The notes under the pieces are model-generated. The model made no database searches. It was given only the letters and a program-made list of their open reading frames with translations, and was not told where the DNA came from. Positions 46,499 to 54,398 of a stretch of DNA of 64,000 nt are shown here, one piece after another (positions within the stretch are counted from its first letter, which is position 1; the number at the start of each line of letters is the position of its first letter). The position numbers and the translations under genes are program-made. The stretch is from contig NC_008554.1 of the NCBI RefSeq assembly GCF_000014965.1, positions 310,001-374,000 of the forward strand, written 5' to 3'. This stretch comes from Syntrophobacter fumaroxidans MPOB. GTDB taxonomy: Bacteria; Desulfobacterota; Syntrophobacteria; Syntrophobacterales; Syntrophobacteraceae.

Positions 46499-48145
46499 TC
46501 ACTTGTAAATGGTCAAATCGCGGGTGCTGGAGCTGAACGTCTCGCGGTCCACGAGAACGTTGACGCATGCCGGCTTGCCGGAATTTCGGGCGCGGTCGAG
46601 GGCGGCCCGTATTTCGCCCGGTTCGGTGACGTGCTCGCCGTGTCCGCCCATGGCCTCGATAATCCGGTCGTAGCGCAGAGAATGGAGCAGATTGGCCGTA
46701 TTCCCCTTTTGGGGTCCGTATTTCAACAACTGCACGTAGCGCACCTGATTCCACGCCCCGTTGTTGGCCACAATTCCGACCATGGGCAGGTTGAACCGAA
46801 TGAGCGTATCGTAATCGAACCCGGTCAACCCGAAGGCTCCGTCACCGAAAAGCACCACGACGTCCCTGGCCGGCATGGCCGCCTTGGCGGCGATGGCGAA
46901 CGGCGTTCCCACTCCCAGCGTGCCGAGCGGACCGGGGTCGAGCCACTGGCCGGGCCCTCGTGGCCGTATCACGCTCGCCGACATCGTGACGGTGTCGCCG
47001 CCGTCGGCGATGAGGATGCTGTCGTCCCGGAGGAAAGCATCGATCTCGCGCGCGAGCCTGAGCGGGTGAATCGGCACGGCATCCGAGCTCAGAAAACGAC
47101 TTTCCCTCTCCAGAAGCTCGGTTTCCATGGTACGCAGCTCGTCGAGCCACTTGCGGGTTCCTCCGGCAGGTGACACGGCGCCCTCGAGCTCTTCCAGGAA
47201 AGCACCCGCGTCCGCCTGTATGGCCACTTCCACGTCACGGTTATGACACAGCTCCGCGTAGTCGAGGTCGACCTGGATGATCTTCGCCCCCTCTGCAATT
47301 CGGCTGCCGTATCCAAGCCTGAAGTCGAACGGAGTGCCGATGACCAGCACGACGTCGGCCTTGGAAAGCGCGAACTTTCGGGTCCGATTGAACGCGTGCG
47401 GCGAATCGACCGGCAGGCAACCTCGCGCCGCGCCGTTGAGGTAGGTGGGAATCCCGGCCCGTTCCACAAACAAACGCAGCTGTTCCACCGCACGGCAGCT
47501 CCAGACCTGCGTCCCGGCGATCAGCGCGGGGCGCTGCGCTTTGGCGAGCAGTCCGGCGGCCCGGGCCATGAGTTTCCTGTCACCCGTCAGGCGGCATTGG
47601 GAGCGGGACTGAACGGGGACGCGGACCTCGTTTTCTTCCACTTCCCGATCCAGCACGTCCTGGGGAATTTCGAGAAAAGACGGACCCGGACGCCCGTTGC
47701 AGGCTTCCCGGAGCGCGAGCCCGATCATCTCCGGGATGCGCACGGTATCGAAGACCGTGCCCGAGAACTTGGTGATGGGGCGCATCATGTCCACGGAATT
47801 CATTTCCTGCAGTCCGCCCTTGAGCAGGTTCCGGATCGGAGCCTGACCGCCGATGAGAAGCATCGGCACTTGGGCTCTGTACGCGTTGGCCACCCCGGTG
47901 ACCGCATCGGTCACCCCGGGTCCGGCCGTGACCACGGCGACCCCCGGGACGCCGGTGAGCCTGGTCCATGCATCCGCCGCATGGGCCGCCGTCTGCTCGT
48001 GCCGCACGTCGATGATGCGGATTCCCTCGTCCAGGCACCCGCTGTAAATGTCCATGACGTGAGCGCCGCAGAGCGTGAAAATGGCTTGAACCCCCTCTGT
48101 GGCGAGGGTTTTTGCAACCAGCTTGCCGCCTGTCAATCCGGCCAT
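46499..48145 (-). CDS. Thiamine-pyrophosphate enzyme, acetolactate synthase / 2-hydroxyacyl-CoA lyase type
   Basis: A 548-aa ThDP enzyme with the three usual domains. The activating Glu lies in DVRHEQTAAHAADAW (about residue 50). The central domain has VLVIGTPFDFRLGYGSR, and the C-terminal ThDP motif runs from GDGAFGLTGFDYDT to VANNGAWNQ. The substrate cannot be read off; acetolactate synthase, oxalyl-CoA decarboxylase and 2-hydroxyacyl-CoA lyase share this layout. A MatB-like acyl-CoA ligase lies upstream on the same strand, which favours a CoA-ester or small-acid substrate over valine biosynthesis. No small regulatory subunit is adjacent. GGAGGAA lies 7 nt before the ATG at 48145. Confidence 0.83.
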   Translation of the reverse strand: MAGLTGGKLVAKTLATEGVQAIFTLCGAHVMDIYSGCLDEGIRIIDVRHEQTAAHAADAWTRLTGVPGVAVVTAGPGVTDAVTGVANAYRAQVPMLLIGGQAPIRNLLKGGLQEMNSVDMMRPITKFSGTVFDTVRIPEMIGLALREACNGRPGPSFLEIPQDVLDREVEENEVRVPVQSRSQCRLTGDRKLMARAAGLLAKAQRPALIAGTQVWSCRAVEQLRLFVERAGIPTYLNGAARGCLPVDSPHAFNRTRKFALSKADVVLVIGTPFDFRLGYGSRIAEGAKIIQVDLDYAELCHNRDVEVAIQADAGAFLEELEGAVSPAGGTRKWLDELRTMETELLERESRFLSSDAVPIHPLRLAREIDAFLRDDSILIADGGDTVTMSASVIRPRGPGQWLDPGPLGTLGVGTPFAIAAKAAMPARDVVVLFGDGAFGLTGFDYDTLIRFNLPMVGIVANNGAWNQVRYVQLLKYGPQKGNTANLLHSLRYDRIIEAMGGHGEHVTEPGEIRAALDRARNSGKPACVNVLVDRETFSSSTRDLTIYK

Positions 48146-48324
48146 CTGTGTTTCCTCCTTCGAGTGAGTTCGAAAGTTGTTGAAAAACGGATCGGCGGAC
48201 CCCATTGCCCCCCGGCGCGGAGGCCGAGGCGCCGCAAAGCGAAACGCCGCTCAGCTCTCGTGCCCTCGGGGCGGGCGCCCGGGGGCCGCGCTCGGAGCGC
48301 GGTTGTCGCGCGAGGCGCATTCGG

Positions 48325-49821
48325 CTAAGGCTTCTCGCGCTGAAAGCGTTCCTTCAACGCCGGCTTGGACACCTTTCCCATGGCGTTCCGGGGCAATTCG
48401 GAAAGGATTGCTATCTCTCTGGGAATCTTGTACGGAGCCAGCCGTTCTCCGGCCCATGCCCGAAAGGATTCGAGCTCCACTTTCGCGCCTTCCCGCATCA
48501 CCAGCGCGGCGCACACGCGATCGCCCCAAACGGGGTCCGGAACCCCCACCACGGCGCATTCCCGGATGTCCGGATGCGTTCTCACGGTCTCTTCGATTTC
48601 AAGCGCCGAAACCTTGTACCCGCCGGTCTTGAGAATATCCACGCTGTTGCGCCCGAGAATGCGGTACGTGCCGTGTTCTTCGACGGCGATGTCCCCCGTG
48701 AGGAACCATCCGTCCCTGAACGCCTTGAGAGTATCCTCGGATCGGTTCCAATATTCGAGAAACACCGTGGGGCCGCGAACTTCGATCTCGCCGGGAGTGC
48801 CGATCGCGACCGGTTTGCCGGATTCGTCCGTCAGCCTCACCTCCACGCCGGGGAGCGGGCTCCCCACGGAACCGGGTATACGCCTCCCCTCCAAAGGATT
48901 GGACAGAGCCATCCCGATCTCGGTCATTCCGTATCTTTCCAGCAGCACGTGGCCGGATATGCGCCGCCACTGCTCCAGGGTGCCGACCGGAAGCGCCGCG
49001 GAACCGGACACCATGAGCCGCATCCCGCGGCAGGCTTCGGACATGCGTTCCCGGTCCGCGGGCGACGACTTTTCCCAGTGATCGATGAGCTTCACATAAA
49101 TCGTCGGCACCGCCATGAACAGGGTGAGCCCGCCTCGCAAGAAGCGGCCCCATACCTCGGCCGGATCGAACCGGGGCAGGATTTCGCAGACCGCTCCGAC
49201 CCGGAGGGCGCAGGCGAGCACGTTCACTATTCCGTGAACGTGATGCAGCGGCAGAACGTTCAGGATGCGATCCTCGGACGTCCATCCCCAGGCCAGGACC
49301 AGGCTGGTCACCTGGGCCGCAAGGTTTGCATGCGTCGTCACCACTCCCTTGGGCCTGCCCGTGGTGCCGCTCGTATAGAGAATCATGGCCCGCCGGTCCG
49401 CGACGATCGTCGGAAGGACTCCCGGAGCGTGCTCCAGCGCCTCGGTGCTCAAGGCGAACCTCAAGCGCAGGTCCTCCGAGAGGGGCTTCAGGACCGCCGC
49501 GAGTTGCGGGTGAGCGATGACCGCGGCAGGGTGCGTATCGTCGAGCACGTATTCCAGTTCCGGGCGGGGATGGAACAGGGACAGCGGCATGGCGATGCCT
49601 CCGGCGCGCCAGATACCCCACTGCACCGCAACATAGTGGAACCCCGGAGGCGCCAGGAAGGCCACCGGTTTTTCCTCCAGATCGGAAGAGCCGCCCAACA
49701 GAAAGGATGCAACCCTCGCCGATGCGTCGAGGAGTCGGCGGTACGAAAAAACACCCTCCGGGGTCGAAATTGCATCCCGGTCGGAGTACCGTGCAGCCTG
49801 TGCGGCGAGAAGTATGGACAT
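48325..49821 (-). CDS. Malonyl-CoA synthetase-like (MatB/ACSF3 group) acyl-CoA ligase
   Basis: A 498-aa AMP-forming ligase. The P-loop reads ILYTSGTTGRPKGVV, A5 is ERYGMTEIGMALSNP, A7 is GWFLTGDIAV, and the hinge/A8 region is NSVDILKTGGYKVSALEIE, as in ACSF3 and MatB. The catalytic Lys is in LPRNAMGKVSKPAL. It activates a short-chain acid, probably dicarboxylic, to its CoA ester using ATP. 179 bp separate it from the downstream TPP enzyme on the same strand, so the two probably act in sequence, for example activation followed by C-C cleavage. Confidence 0.85.
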   Translation of the reverse strand: MSILLAAQAARYSDRDAISTPEGVFSYRRLLDASARVASFLLGGSSDLEEKPVAFLAPPGFHYVAVQWGIWRAGGIAMPLSLFHPRPELEYVLDDTHPAAVIAHPQLAAVLKPLSEDLRLRFALSTEALEHAPGVLPTIVADRRAMILYTSGTTGRPKGVVTTHANLAAQVTSLVLAWGWTSEDRILNVLPLHHVHGIVNVLACALRVGAVCEILPRFDPAEVWGRFLRGGLTLFMAVPTIYVKLIDHWEKSSPADRERMSEACRGMRLMVSGSAALPVGTLEQWRRISGHVLLERYGMTEIGMALSNPLEGRRIPGSVGSPLPGVEVRLTDESGKPVAIGTPGEIEVRGPTVFLEYWNRSEDTLKAFRDGWFLTGDIAVEEHGTYRILGRNSVDILKTGGYKVSALEIEETVRTHPDIRECAVVGVPDPVWGDRVCAALVMREGAKVELESFRAWAGERLAPYKIPREIAILSELPRNAMGKVSKPALKERFQREKP

Positions 49822-50214
49822 GGCGTTTCTCCCGGCGCTTCAGTCCGCGCCTCCTTGTTTCGCGGCCTGTTCTCAAGCCGCGCGGAGCGGAATCGGAACC
49901 GCCCGCCGCGGTCCCGCGCGAGCACCTCGATCGCCCGAGTGTGCGAACACAAAGTCAGATAAGTATATAGCGTCAAGAACTTATATTATATCCATATCTG
50001 AAATATTCCCACACGGAGCGATTCACGCCCGAAGCCGACCGGTGCGGACAACGAAAACGGCAACCGTTCGCGCGCACGCCCGTCTCTTTCGGCCGGAAAG
50101 CCGGACGGCCTGGAATTTCCACTGGGGCGTGTCTAGATTGAATTCGGACGGTGCGGCTTCGGATGTCCGGAGCTCGACGTGGATATTGGCTCAGATGAGA
50201 AAGGAAAACACGCG
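49822..50214. promoter_or_regulatory. Divergent regulatory region between ligase and aldo/keto reductase genes
   Basis: 393 bp. An AT-rich island at about 49955-50005 carries nested inverted repeats: TCAGATA (49955-49961) with TATCTGA (49995-50001), and ATAAGT (49959-49964) with ACTTAT (49979-49984). This is the most operator-like stretch between two divergent genes. The remaining sequence shows nothing I recognise. The aldo/keto reductase has AAGGA 10 nt before its ATG. Confidence 0.45.
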
Positions 50215-51168
50215 ATGGAAAAACGGAAGCTTGGACATTCGGGGTTGGAGATTGCTCCGATCGCTTTTGGAGGCAACATTTTCGGGTGGACCGTGGACGA
50301 GCCGACCTCCTTCGGGTTGCTGGACGCGTTCGTGGGGGCCGGGTTCAACTGCATCGACACGGCCGATGTTTATTCCCGGTGGGCGCCCGGCAACAGGGGC
50401 GGGGAATCCGAGACCATCATCGGGAAGTGGTTGAAACGGAGCGGCAACCGGGAAAAGGTGGTCATTGCGACGAAGGTGGGAAAGGAGATGGGCCCGACAG
50501 CCAAAGGGCTTTCGAAAGCCTATGTCCTTCGCGCAGTCGAGGATTCGCTGAAACGCCTCCAGACCGATCGAATCGATCTCTATCAGTCGCACGAAGACGA
50601 TCCCGAAACCCCCTTGGAAGAGACTCTTGAGGCCTACGCGCAACTGATCCGACAGGGTAAGGTCAGGGCAATCGGAGCTTCGAACCACGCGGCCGGGCGG
50701 CTGTCTGAGGCGCTCGAGGTGAGCGGGCGGAAAGGGTATCCATGCTATACGAGCCTGCAACCCCTCTACAATCTTTACGACCGCCGGGAATATGAAAGGG
50801 AGCTCGAACCCGTCTGCCGGCGGGAGGGGCTGGGCGTGCTCCCCTACTTCTCCTTGGCCAGCGGTTTTCTTACGGGCAAATACCGGCGCGGGGCGGACGC
50901 GTCGAAAAGCGCCCGGGCCAGGTATCTCGAACGATACCTCAATGACCGTGGATTTCACATCCTCGATGCTCTGGACCAAGTGGCGCGCGAACATCACGCT
51001 ACCCCCGCGCGGGTTGCGCTTGCATGGCTGATCGCCCGTCCCGGCGTCACCGCCGCCATTGCCAGCGCCACGAACATGGAACAGATGAACGAATTGATCC
51101 GGGCGCCGGAGCTTGCGCCGGCCCCTGCAGACTTCGAGCTTCTGGACAGCGCAAGCGCGTATGAATGA
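50215..51168 (+). CDS. Aldo/keto reductase
   Basis: A 317-aa NAD(P)H-dependent oxidoreductase of the (beta/alpha)8 AKR superfamily. The opening MEKRKLGHSGLEIAPIAFGG and the catalytic Asp-Tyr pair (FNCIDTADVYS) are present, with the Lys in VIATKVGKEMG and the His in LYQSHEDDPETP. The cofactor-binding C-terminus reads IASATNMEQMNEL. Physiological substrate unknown. It is divergent from the MatB-like ligase and converges on the oxidoreductase operon. Confidence 0.93.
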   Translation: MEKRKLGHSGLEIAPIAFGGNIFGWTVDEPTSFGLLDAFVGAGFNCIDTADVYSRWAPGNRGGESETIIGKWLKRSGNREKVVIATKVGKEMGPTAKGLSKAYVLRAVEDSLKRLQTDRIDLYQSHEDDPETPLEETLEAYAQLIRQGKVRAIGASNHAAGRLSEALEVSGRKGYPCYTSLQPLYNLYDRREYERELEPVCRREGLGVLPYFSLASGFLTGKYRRGADASKSARARYLERYLNDRGFHILDALDQVAREHHATPARVALAWLIARPGVTAAIASATNMEQMNELIRAPELAPAPADFELLDSASAYE

Positions 51169-51303
51169 ACGTTCCGGCGACGGCGCGCAAGGGATGAATG
51201 CGGCGCGTCGCGGGGCCGCTTTCGCCGGTTGGCGGATCGTGTCGGGGCAGGATTCCCGGGGATGCTGTGAGAATGTCCCGATGCGGCGTTTTTTCATCGT
51301 CTG

Positions 51304-51334
51304 CCGTGAACCCCCGGTTCATCGGGGTTCACGG
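51304..51334. terminator. Hairpin between convergent genes
   Basis: A perfect 11-bp stem (51304-51314 with 51324-51334) with a 9-nt loop lies between the aldo/keto reductase and the converging oxidoreductase operon. There is no T-run on either side, so it would be a weak or factor-dependent terminator, or an mRNA-stabilising hairpin. Confidence 0.4.
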
Positions 51335-51394
51335 GCGAAACGGCCTGCGGCCGAGTGGTGCGCCGGTGCGTAAGGCGGTTTTGGAAACGCAATC

Positions 51395-51976
51395 CTACAC
51401 GGCGTGTTTCAGCGATCGCTCGGAAGGTCCTGCCTGGAAAGCGCGCATGAAGCTCTGCCCGGCGGCGAGCGCCTTCAGATCCGCCGCCACGAGGTGAGCC
51501 TTGGCCGGTCCAAGATGGTGGGCGATGGCATCCCGTGCCGCCTCGAACGACACCACACCGGTCGCGGCGAGGTAGGCTCCCAGCATGACGATGTTGCTGG
51601 CCCTTCGGAGCCCGGCTTTCCTGGCGATGGTGTCCGCGGGGACGTGGTACACGTGATGCCTGTCGTACCCGCTGTGCGCCTGGACGATGGACGAATTGAG
51701 GATAAGGAGGCTCCCGTCGCTCAGCTGTGGCTCATACTTGAGGAGGGAAGGACGGTTGAAAATCAGGGCCGCGGACAGCTTTTCCGCCAGAGGAGAACCG
51801 ATGGGCCGATCGGAGAGCGTGACCACGCAGGAGGCCGTGCCTCCGCGCTGTTCCGGGCCATAAGAAGGCATCCAGGTCACGTGCTTCCCCTCGATCATGG
51901 CCGCCAAAGCCAGGATCTGCCCGCACAGCAGGACTCCCTGCCCCCCGAAGCCTGCGATTAGAACCTGATGATACAT
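51395..51976 (-). CDS. 2-oxoacid:ferredoxin oxidoreductase, gamma subunit
   Basis: A 193-aa protein with the gamma-family opening MYHQVLIAGFGGQGVLLCGQILA and the PSYGPEQRGGTASC block. It is last in the four-gene operon. The gamma subunit helps bind CoA and completes the catalytic core. The start at 51976 puts the conserved opening at residue 1. It lies 7 bp after the beta gene. Confidence 0.92.
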   Translation of the reverse strand: MYHQVLIAGFGGQGVLLCGQILALAAMIEGKHVTWMPSYGPEQRGGTASCVVTLSDRPIGSPLAEKLSAALIFNRPSLLKYEPQLSDGSLLILNSSIVQAHSGYDRHHVYHVPADTIARKAGLRRASNIVMLGAYLAATGVVSFEAARDAIAHHLGPAKAHLVAADLKALAAGQSFMRAFQAGPSERSLKHAV

Positions 51977-51983
51977 GGCACCC

Positions 51984-52787
51984 TCACTTTCCCGGTTCCG
52001 GCGACGAGTCTTCCCGGCTGCCGGCCGTGTCGCCGCGGACCGTCGGCACCGTCGCGTCCTTGAAAACCCCAAGCGGGTAGCGAGCGGTCATCTGCGTCTC
52101 GACCCAACGCAACGCCGCGGTCGGTTCCATTCCCCAGTTGTTGGGGCAGGACGAGAGTATTTCCACCAGGGAGAACCCCATGCCCCGTTCCTGGCACAGA
52201 AAGGCTTTCCTGATGCACTTCTTTGCCCGGACCACCTGTGCCGGGTTGTAGAGGGCCGCCCGCGCGATGTAGACGGGCCCGTCCAGCCCCGCAAGGAGCT
52301 CGGCCATCCGCAGCGGATATCCGGCCCGGGTTACGTCCCTGCCGGCGGGCGAAGTCGTCGTCTTCTGCCCGGGCAGCGTGGTCGGGGCCATTTGGCCTCC
52401 GGTCATGCCATAGTTTGCATTGTTGATGAAAATCACGGTGATGTTCTCGCCGCGCGCCGCCGCATGGACGATTTCCGACAATCCGATGGAGGCCAGGTCT
52501 CCGTCGCCCTGGTAAGTGAACACGATCCGGTCCGGGAGCACCCGCTTGATTCCCGTGGCCACGGCGGGCGCCCGGCCGTGTGGGGATTCCTGCATGTCCA
52601 GGTCCAGGTAGTTGTAGATCAGGACCGAACATCCCACGGAAGCCACGCCGACCGTCTTTTCCCGCAGGCCGAGCTCGTCGATGACTTCCGCGACAAGCCG
52701 GTGCGCCACCCCGTGGCCGCAGCCGGGACAATAGTGAAACCTCGCTGCCGTCAACGTTTTCGGACGAATAGAAGCGGCTCGGCTCAT
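51984..52787 (-). CDS. 2-oxoacid:ferredoxin oxidoreductase, beta (ThDP-binding) subunit
   Basis: A 267-aa subunit carrying thiamine diphosphate and a [4Fe-4S] cluster. It shows FHYCPGCGHGVAHRLVAEV (cluster cysteines), VASVGCSVLIYNY, and the ThDP motif GDGDLASIGLSEIVHAA continuing to NNANYGMTGGQ. It overlaps the alpha gene stop by 4 nt. The C-terminal tail (PTVRGDTAGSREDSSPEPGK) is longer than usual and acidic. It catalyses CoA-dependent decarboxylation of a 2-oxoacid with reduction of ferredoxin. Confidence 0.93.
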   Translation of the reverse strand: MSRAASIRPKTLTAARFHYCPGCGHGVAHRLVAEVIDELGLREKTVGVASVGCSVLIYNYLDLDMQESPHGRAPAVATGIKRVLPDRIVFTYQGDGDLASIGLSEIVHAAARGENITVIFINNANYGMTGGQMAPTTLPGQKTTTSPAGRDVTRAGYPLRMAELLAGLDGPVYIARAALYNPAQVVRAKKCIRKAFLCQERGMGFSLVEILSSCPNNWGMEPTAALRWVETQMTARYPLGVFKDATVPTVRGDTAGSREDSSPEPGK

Positions 52788-53845
52788 GCTGCCTCACTCC
52801 CTTCGCTGATCCGTTGGACCTCGGCCTCGATTTCCGAAGCCGTGATCATGATGCCTCCCATGCGCCCATGGAAGGCGATCTCCCGCCCCGACAGCGCCAG
52901 CCGCACGTCCTCAACCATCTGGCCGGCGTTCAACTCCACGGTGAGGACGTGCCTTGCCGCCAGGGCGGCGGCTTCCAGGGCGGCACCGGGAAAAGGCCAC
53001 AGGGTAACCGGGCGAAACAGCCCCGCCCGCAAGCCCTTCTCCCTCAGGTTGTCCACGGCGGTGCGGGCCGCTCGAGCGCAGATCCCAAAAGCCACAATCA
53101 ATACGTCCATGCCGCCGTCGATGCCATAGACCTCGGACCTGACCTCTTCGCGCGCGAGTTGCGCGTATTTGGCCTGAAGGTGAAGGTTGTGCGCCTCCAG
53201 GGCGCGGGGGTCGAGGTAAAGGGTCTTGACGATCCGCCTCTGACGTCCCTTGCAGCCGTCCGTGATCCACGGCGCGCGTGAAGTGCGCGGAGTGCGCACT
53301 TCGGGTAACCGCAACGGTTCCATCATCTGGCCGAGCACGCCGTCGGTGAGCAGCAGCACGGGGGTACGGTATTGTTCGGCCAGGTCGAAGGATTCAAAAA
53401 CGAGATCGGCCGTTTCCTGGACGGAGGACGGCGCCAGGACCGGCACCCGGTAGTCGCCGTGGCCGCCGCCCCGGGTCGCCTGGAAATAGTCTCCCTGCGA
53501 CGGCTGAATGGTGCCGAGCCCGGGCCCGCCCCGCATGACGTTCACAATCACGCAGGGCAGCTCGGCCGACGCCAGGAAGGAAATCCCTTCCTGCTTCAGG
53601 CTGATTCCCGGCCCGGAGGAAGAGGTCATTACGCGGGCTCCCGCGCCCGCAGCCCCGTAGACCATGTTCACGGCCGCCACCTCGCTCTCCGCCTGCAGGA
53701 AGGTCCCGCCGATCTCGGGCAGGCGGCGGGCCATGTATTCCATGAGCTCGGTCTGAGGCGTTATGGGGTATCCGAAGTAGTACCGGCACCCAGCCCGCAG
53801 GGCCGCTTCGGCCAGGGCTTCATTGCCTTTCATCATGACGCGCAT
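52784..53845 (-). CDS. vorB: 2-oxoacid:ferredoxin oxidoreductase, alpha subunit (VorB-type)
   Basis: A 353-aa alpha subunit beginning RVMMKGNEALAEAALRAGCRYYFGYPITPQTELMEYM, with SSSGPGISLKQEGISFLA and the GGPGLGTIQPSQGDYFQATRGGGHGDY block. This wording is closest to the alpha chain annotated for 3-methyl-2-oxobutanoate (branched-chain 2-oxoacid) oxidoreductases. Substrate preference between branched-chain acids and 2-oxoglutarate cannot be fixed by eye. Its start overlaps the ferredoxin-subunit stop by 13 nt. Confidence 0.9.
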   Translation of the reverse strand: MRVMMKGNEALAEAALRAGCRYYFGYPITPQTELMEYMARRLPEIGGTFLQAESEVAAVNMVYGAAGAGARVMTSSSGPGISLKQEGISFLASAELPCVIVNVMRGGPGLGTIQPSQGDYFQATRGGGHGDYRVPVLAPSSVQETADLVFESFDLAEQYRTPVLLLTDGVLGQMMEPLRLPEVRTPRTSRAPWITDGCKGRQRRIVKTLYLDPRALEAHNLHLQAKYAQLAREEVRSEVYGIDGGMDVLIVAFGICARAARTAVDNLREKGLRAGLFRPVTLWPFPGAALEAAALAARHVLTVELNAGQMVEDVRLALSGREIAFHGRMGGIMITASEIEAEVQRISEGSEAA

Positions 53846-54105
53846 GACCCGTTCTCCTCATGGGCGAAGGTGATGGCCAGGTCGGGGCACATCAGGACGC
53901 AACGGCGGCAGCCGCTGCAGAGCGCGCCCTTGACCAGCTTCACCACCGGATAGCCGTGGGCATTCAAATGGCTGCCGGGCACGAGAATCTTCTCCGGGCA
54001 GAATGCCGCACAGATGCCGCAACCCTTGCACCGGTCGGCGTGGATCACCGGCTTGAACGTGTGACGCTTCCTGGTTTCGAATGCAAGGTCTCGAGCTGCA
54101 AACAT
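53833..54105 (-). CDS. 2-oxoacid:ferredoxin oxidoreductase, delta (2[4Fe-4S] ferredoxin) subunit
   Basis: A 90-aa ferredoxin-type subunit with two CxxCxxCx3C-like clusters, CKGCGICAAFCPEK and CSGCRRCVLMCPDL. It relays electrons from the core to soluble ferredoxin. It is the first gene of the operon. The start at 54105 has GGAGGA 5-6 nt upstream, and a near-consensus sigma-54 promoter lies 33 bp ahead. Confidence 0.93.
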   Translation of the reverse strand: MFAARDLAFETRKRHTFKPVIHADRCKGCGICAAFCPEKILVPGSHLNAHGYPVVKLVKGALCSGCRRCVLMCPDLAITFAHEENGSCAS

Positions 54106-54137
54106 GGCACTCCTCCTCTCCCTCACTTTCAATCAAG

Positions 54138-54153
54138 AGCATATCTCGTGCCA
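54138..54153 (-). promoter_or_regulatory. Sigma-54 (-24/-12) promoter of the oxidoreductase operon
   Basis: On the minus strand the sequence reads TGGCACGAGATATGCT, against the consensus TGGCACG-N4-TTGC(A/T), with the invariant GG and GC 10 nt apart. Only one consensus position differs. Transcription would start about 12 nt downstream, leaving a short leader with the GGAGGA of the ferredoxin-subunit gene. Confidence 0.85.
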
Positions 54154-54347
54154 TTTCTCGTGGAGGCTAAAAGCATTATGCGACGCGAGGCATAAGAGCG
54201 GTCCCCGCGGGGCGCGGGTGCAGCCCGAAAAGGAGTGAACGGAAGAGTTATTTCACCGCCGCCGGTCATCGGAGATTTTTGGGAATGCATTGCCGGGAAT
54301 CGGTCGGCTTGCCGGGGAATAGAGGGAGGAGGAAAGGAGCGGAGATT

Positions 54348-54381
54348 CGGCACTTTATTTCCGTAATGAAATAAAGTGCCG
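54348..54381 (-). promoter_or_regulatory. Perfect 14-bp inverted repeat, probable enhancer site for the sigma-54 activator
   Basis: CGGCACTTTATTTC (54348-54361) and its exact reverse complement (54368-54381) flank a 6-nt spacer CGTAAT. It lies 17 bp beyond the stop codon of the sigma-54 activator gene and about 200 bp upstream of the -24/-12 promoter, the usual distance for an upstream activating sequence. No T-run follows the stem on the minus strand, which argues against a terminator. Confidence 0.7.
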
Positions 54382-54398
54382 GCAATATTTTGCCTGAT

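Noticed and set aside
54348-54381. 14-bp inverted repeat as terminator of the activator gene
   Set aside because: No T-run follows the stem on the minus strand and the arms are AT-rich. A protein-binding dyad fits better.
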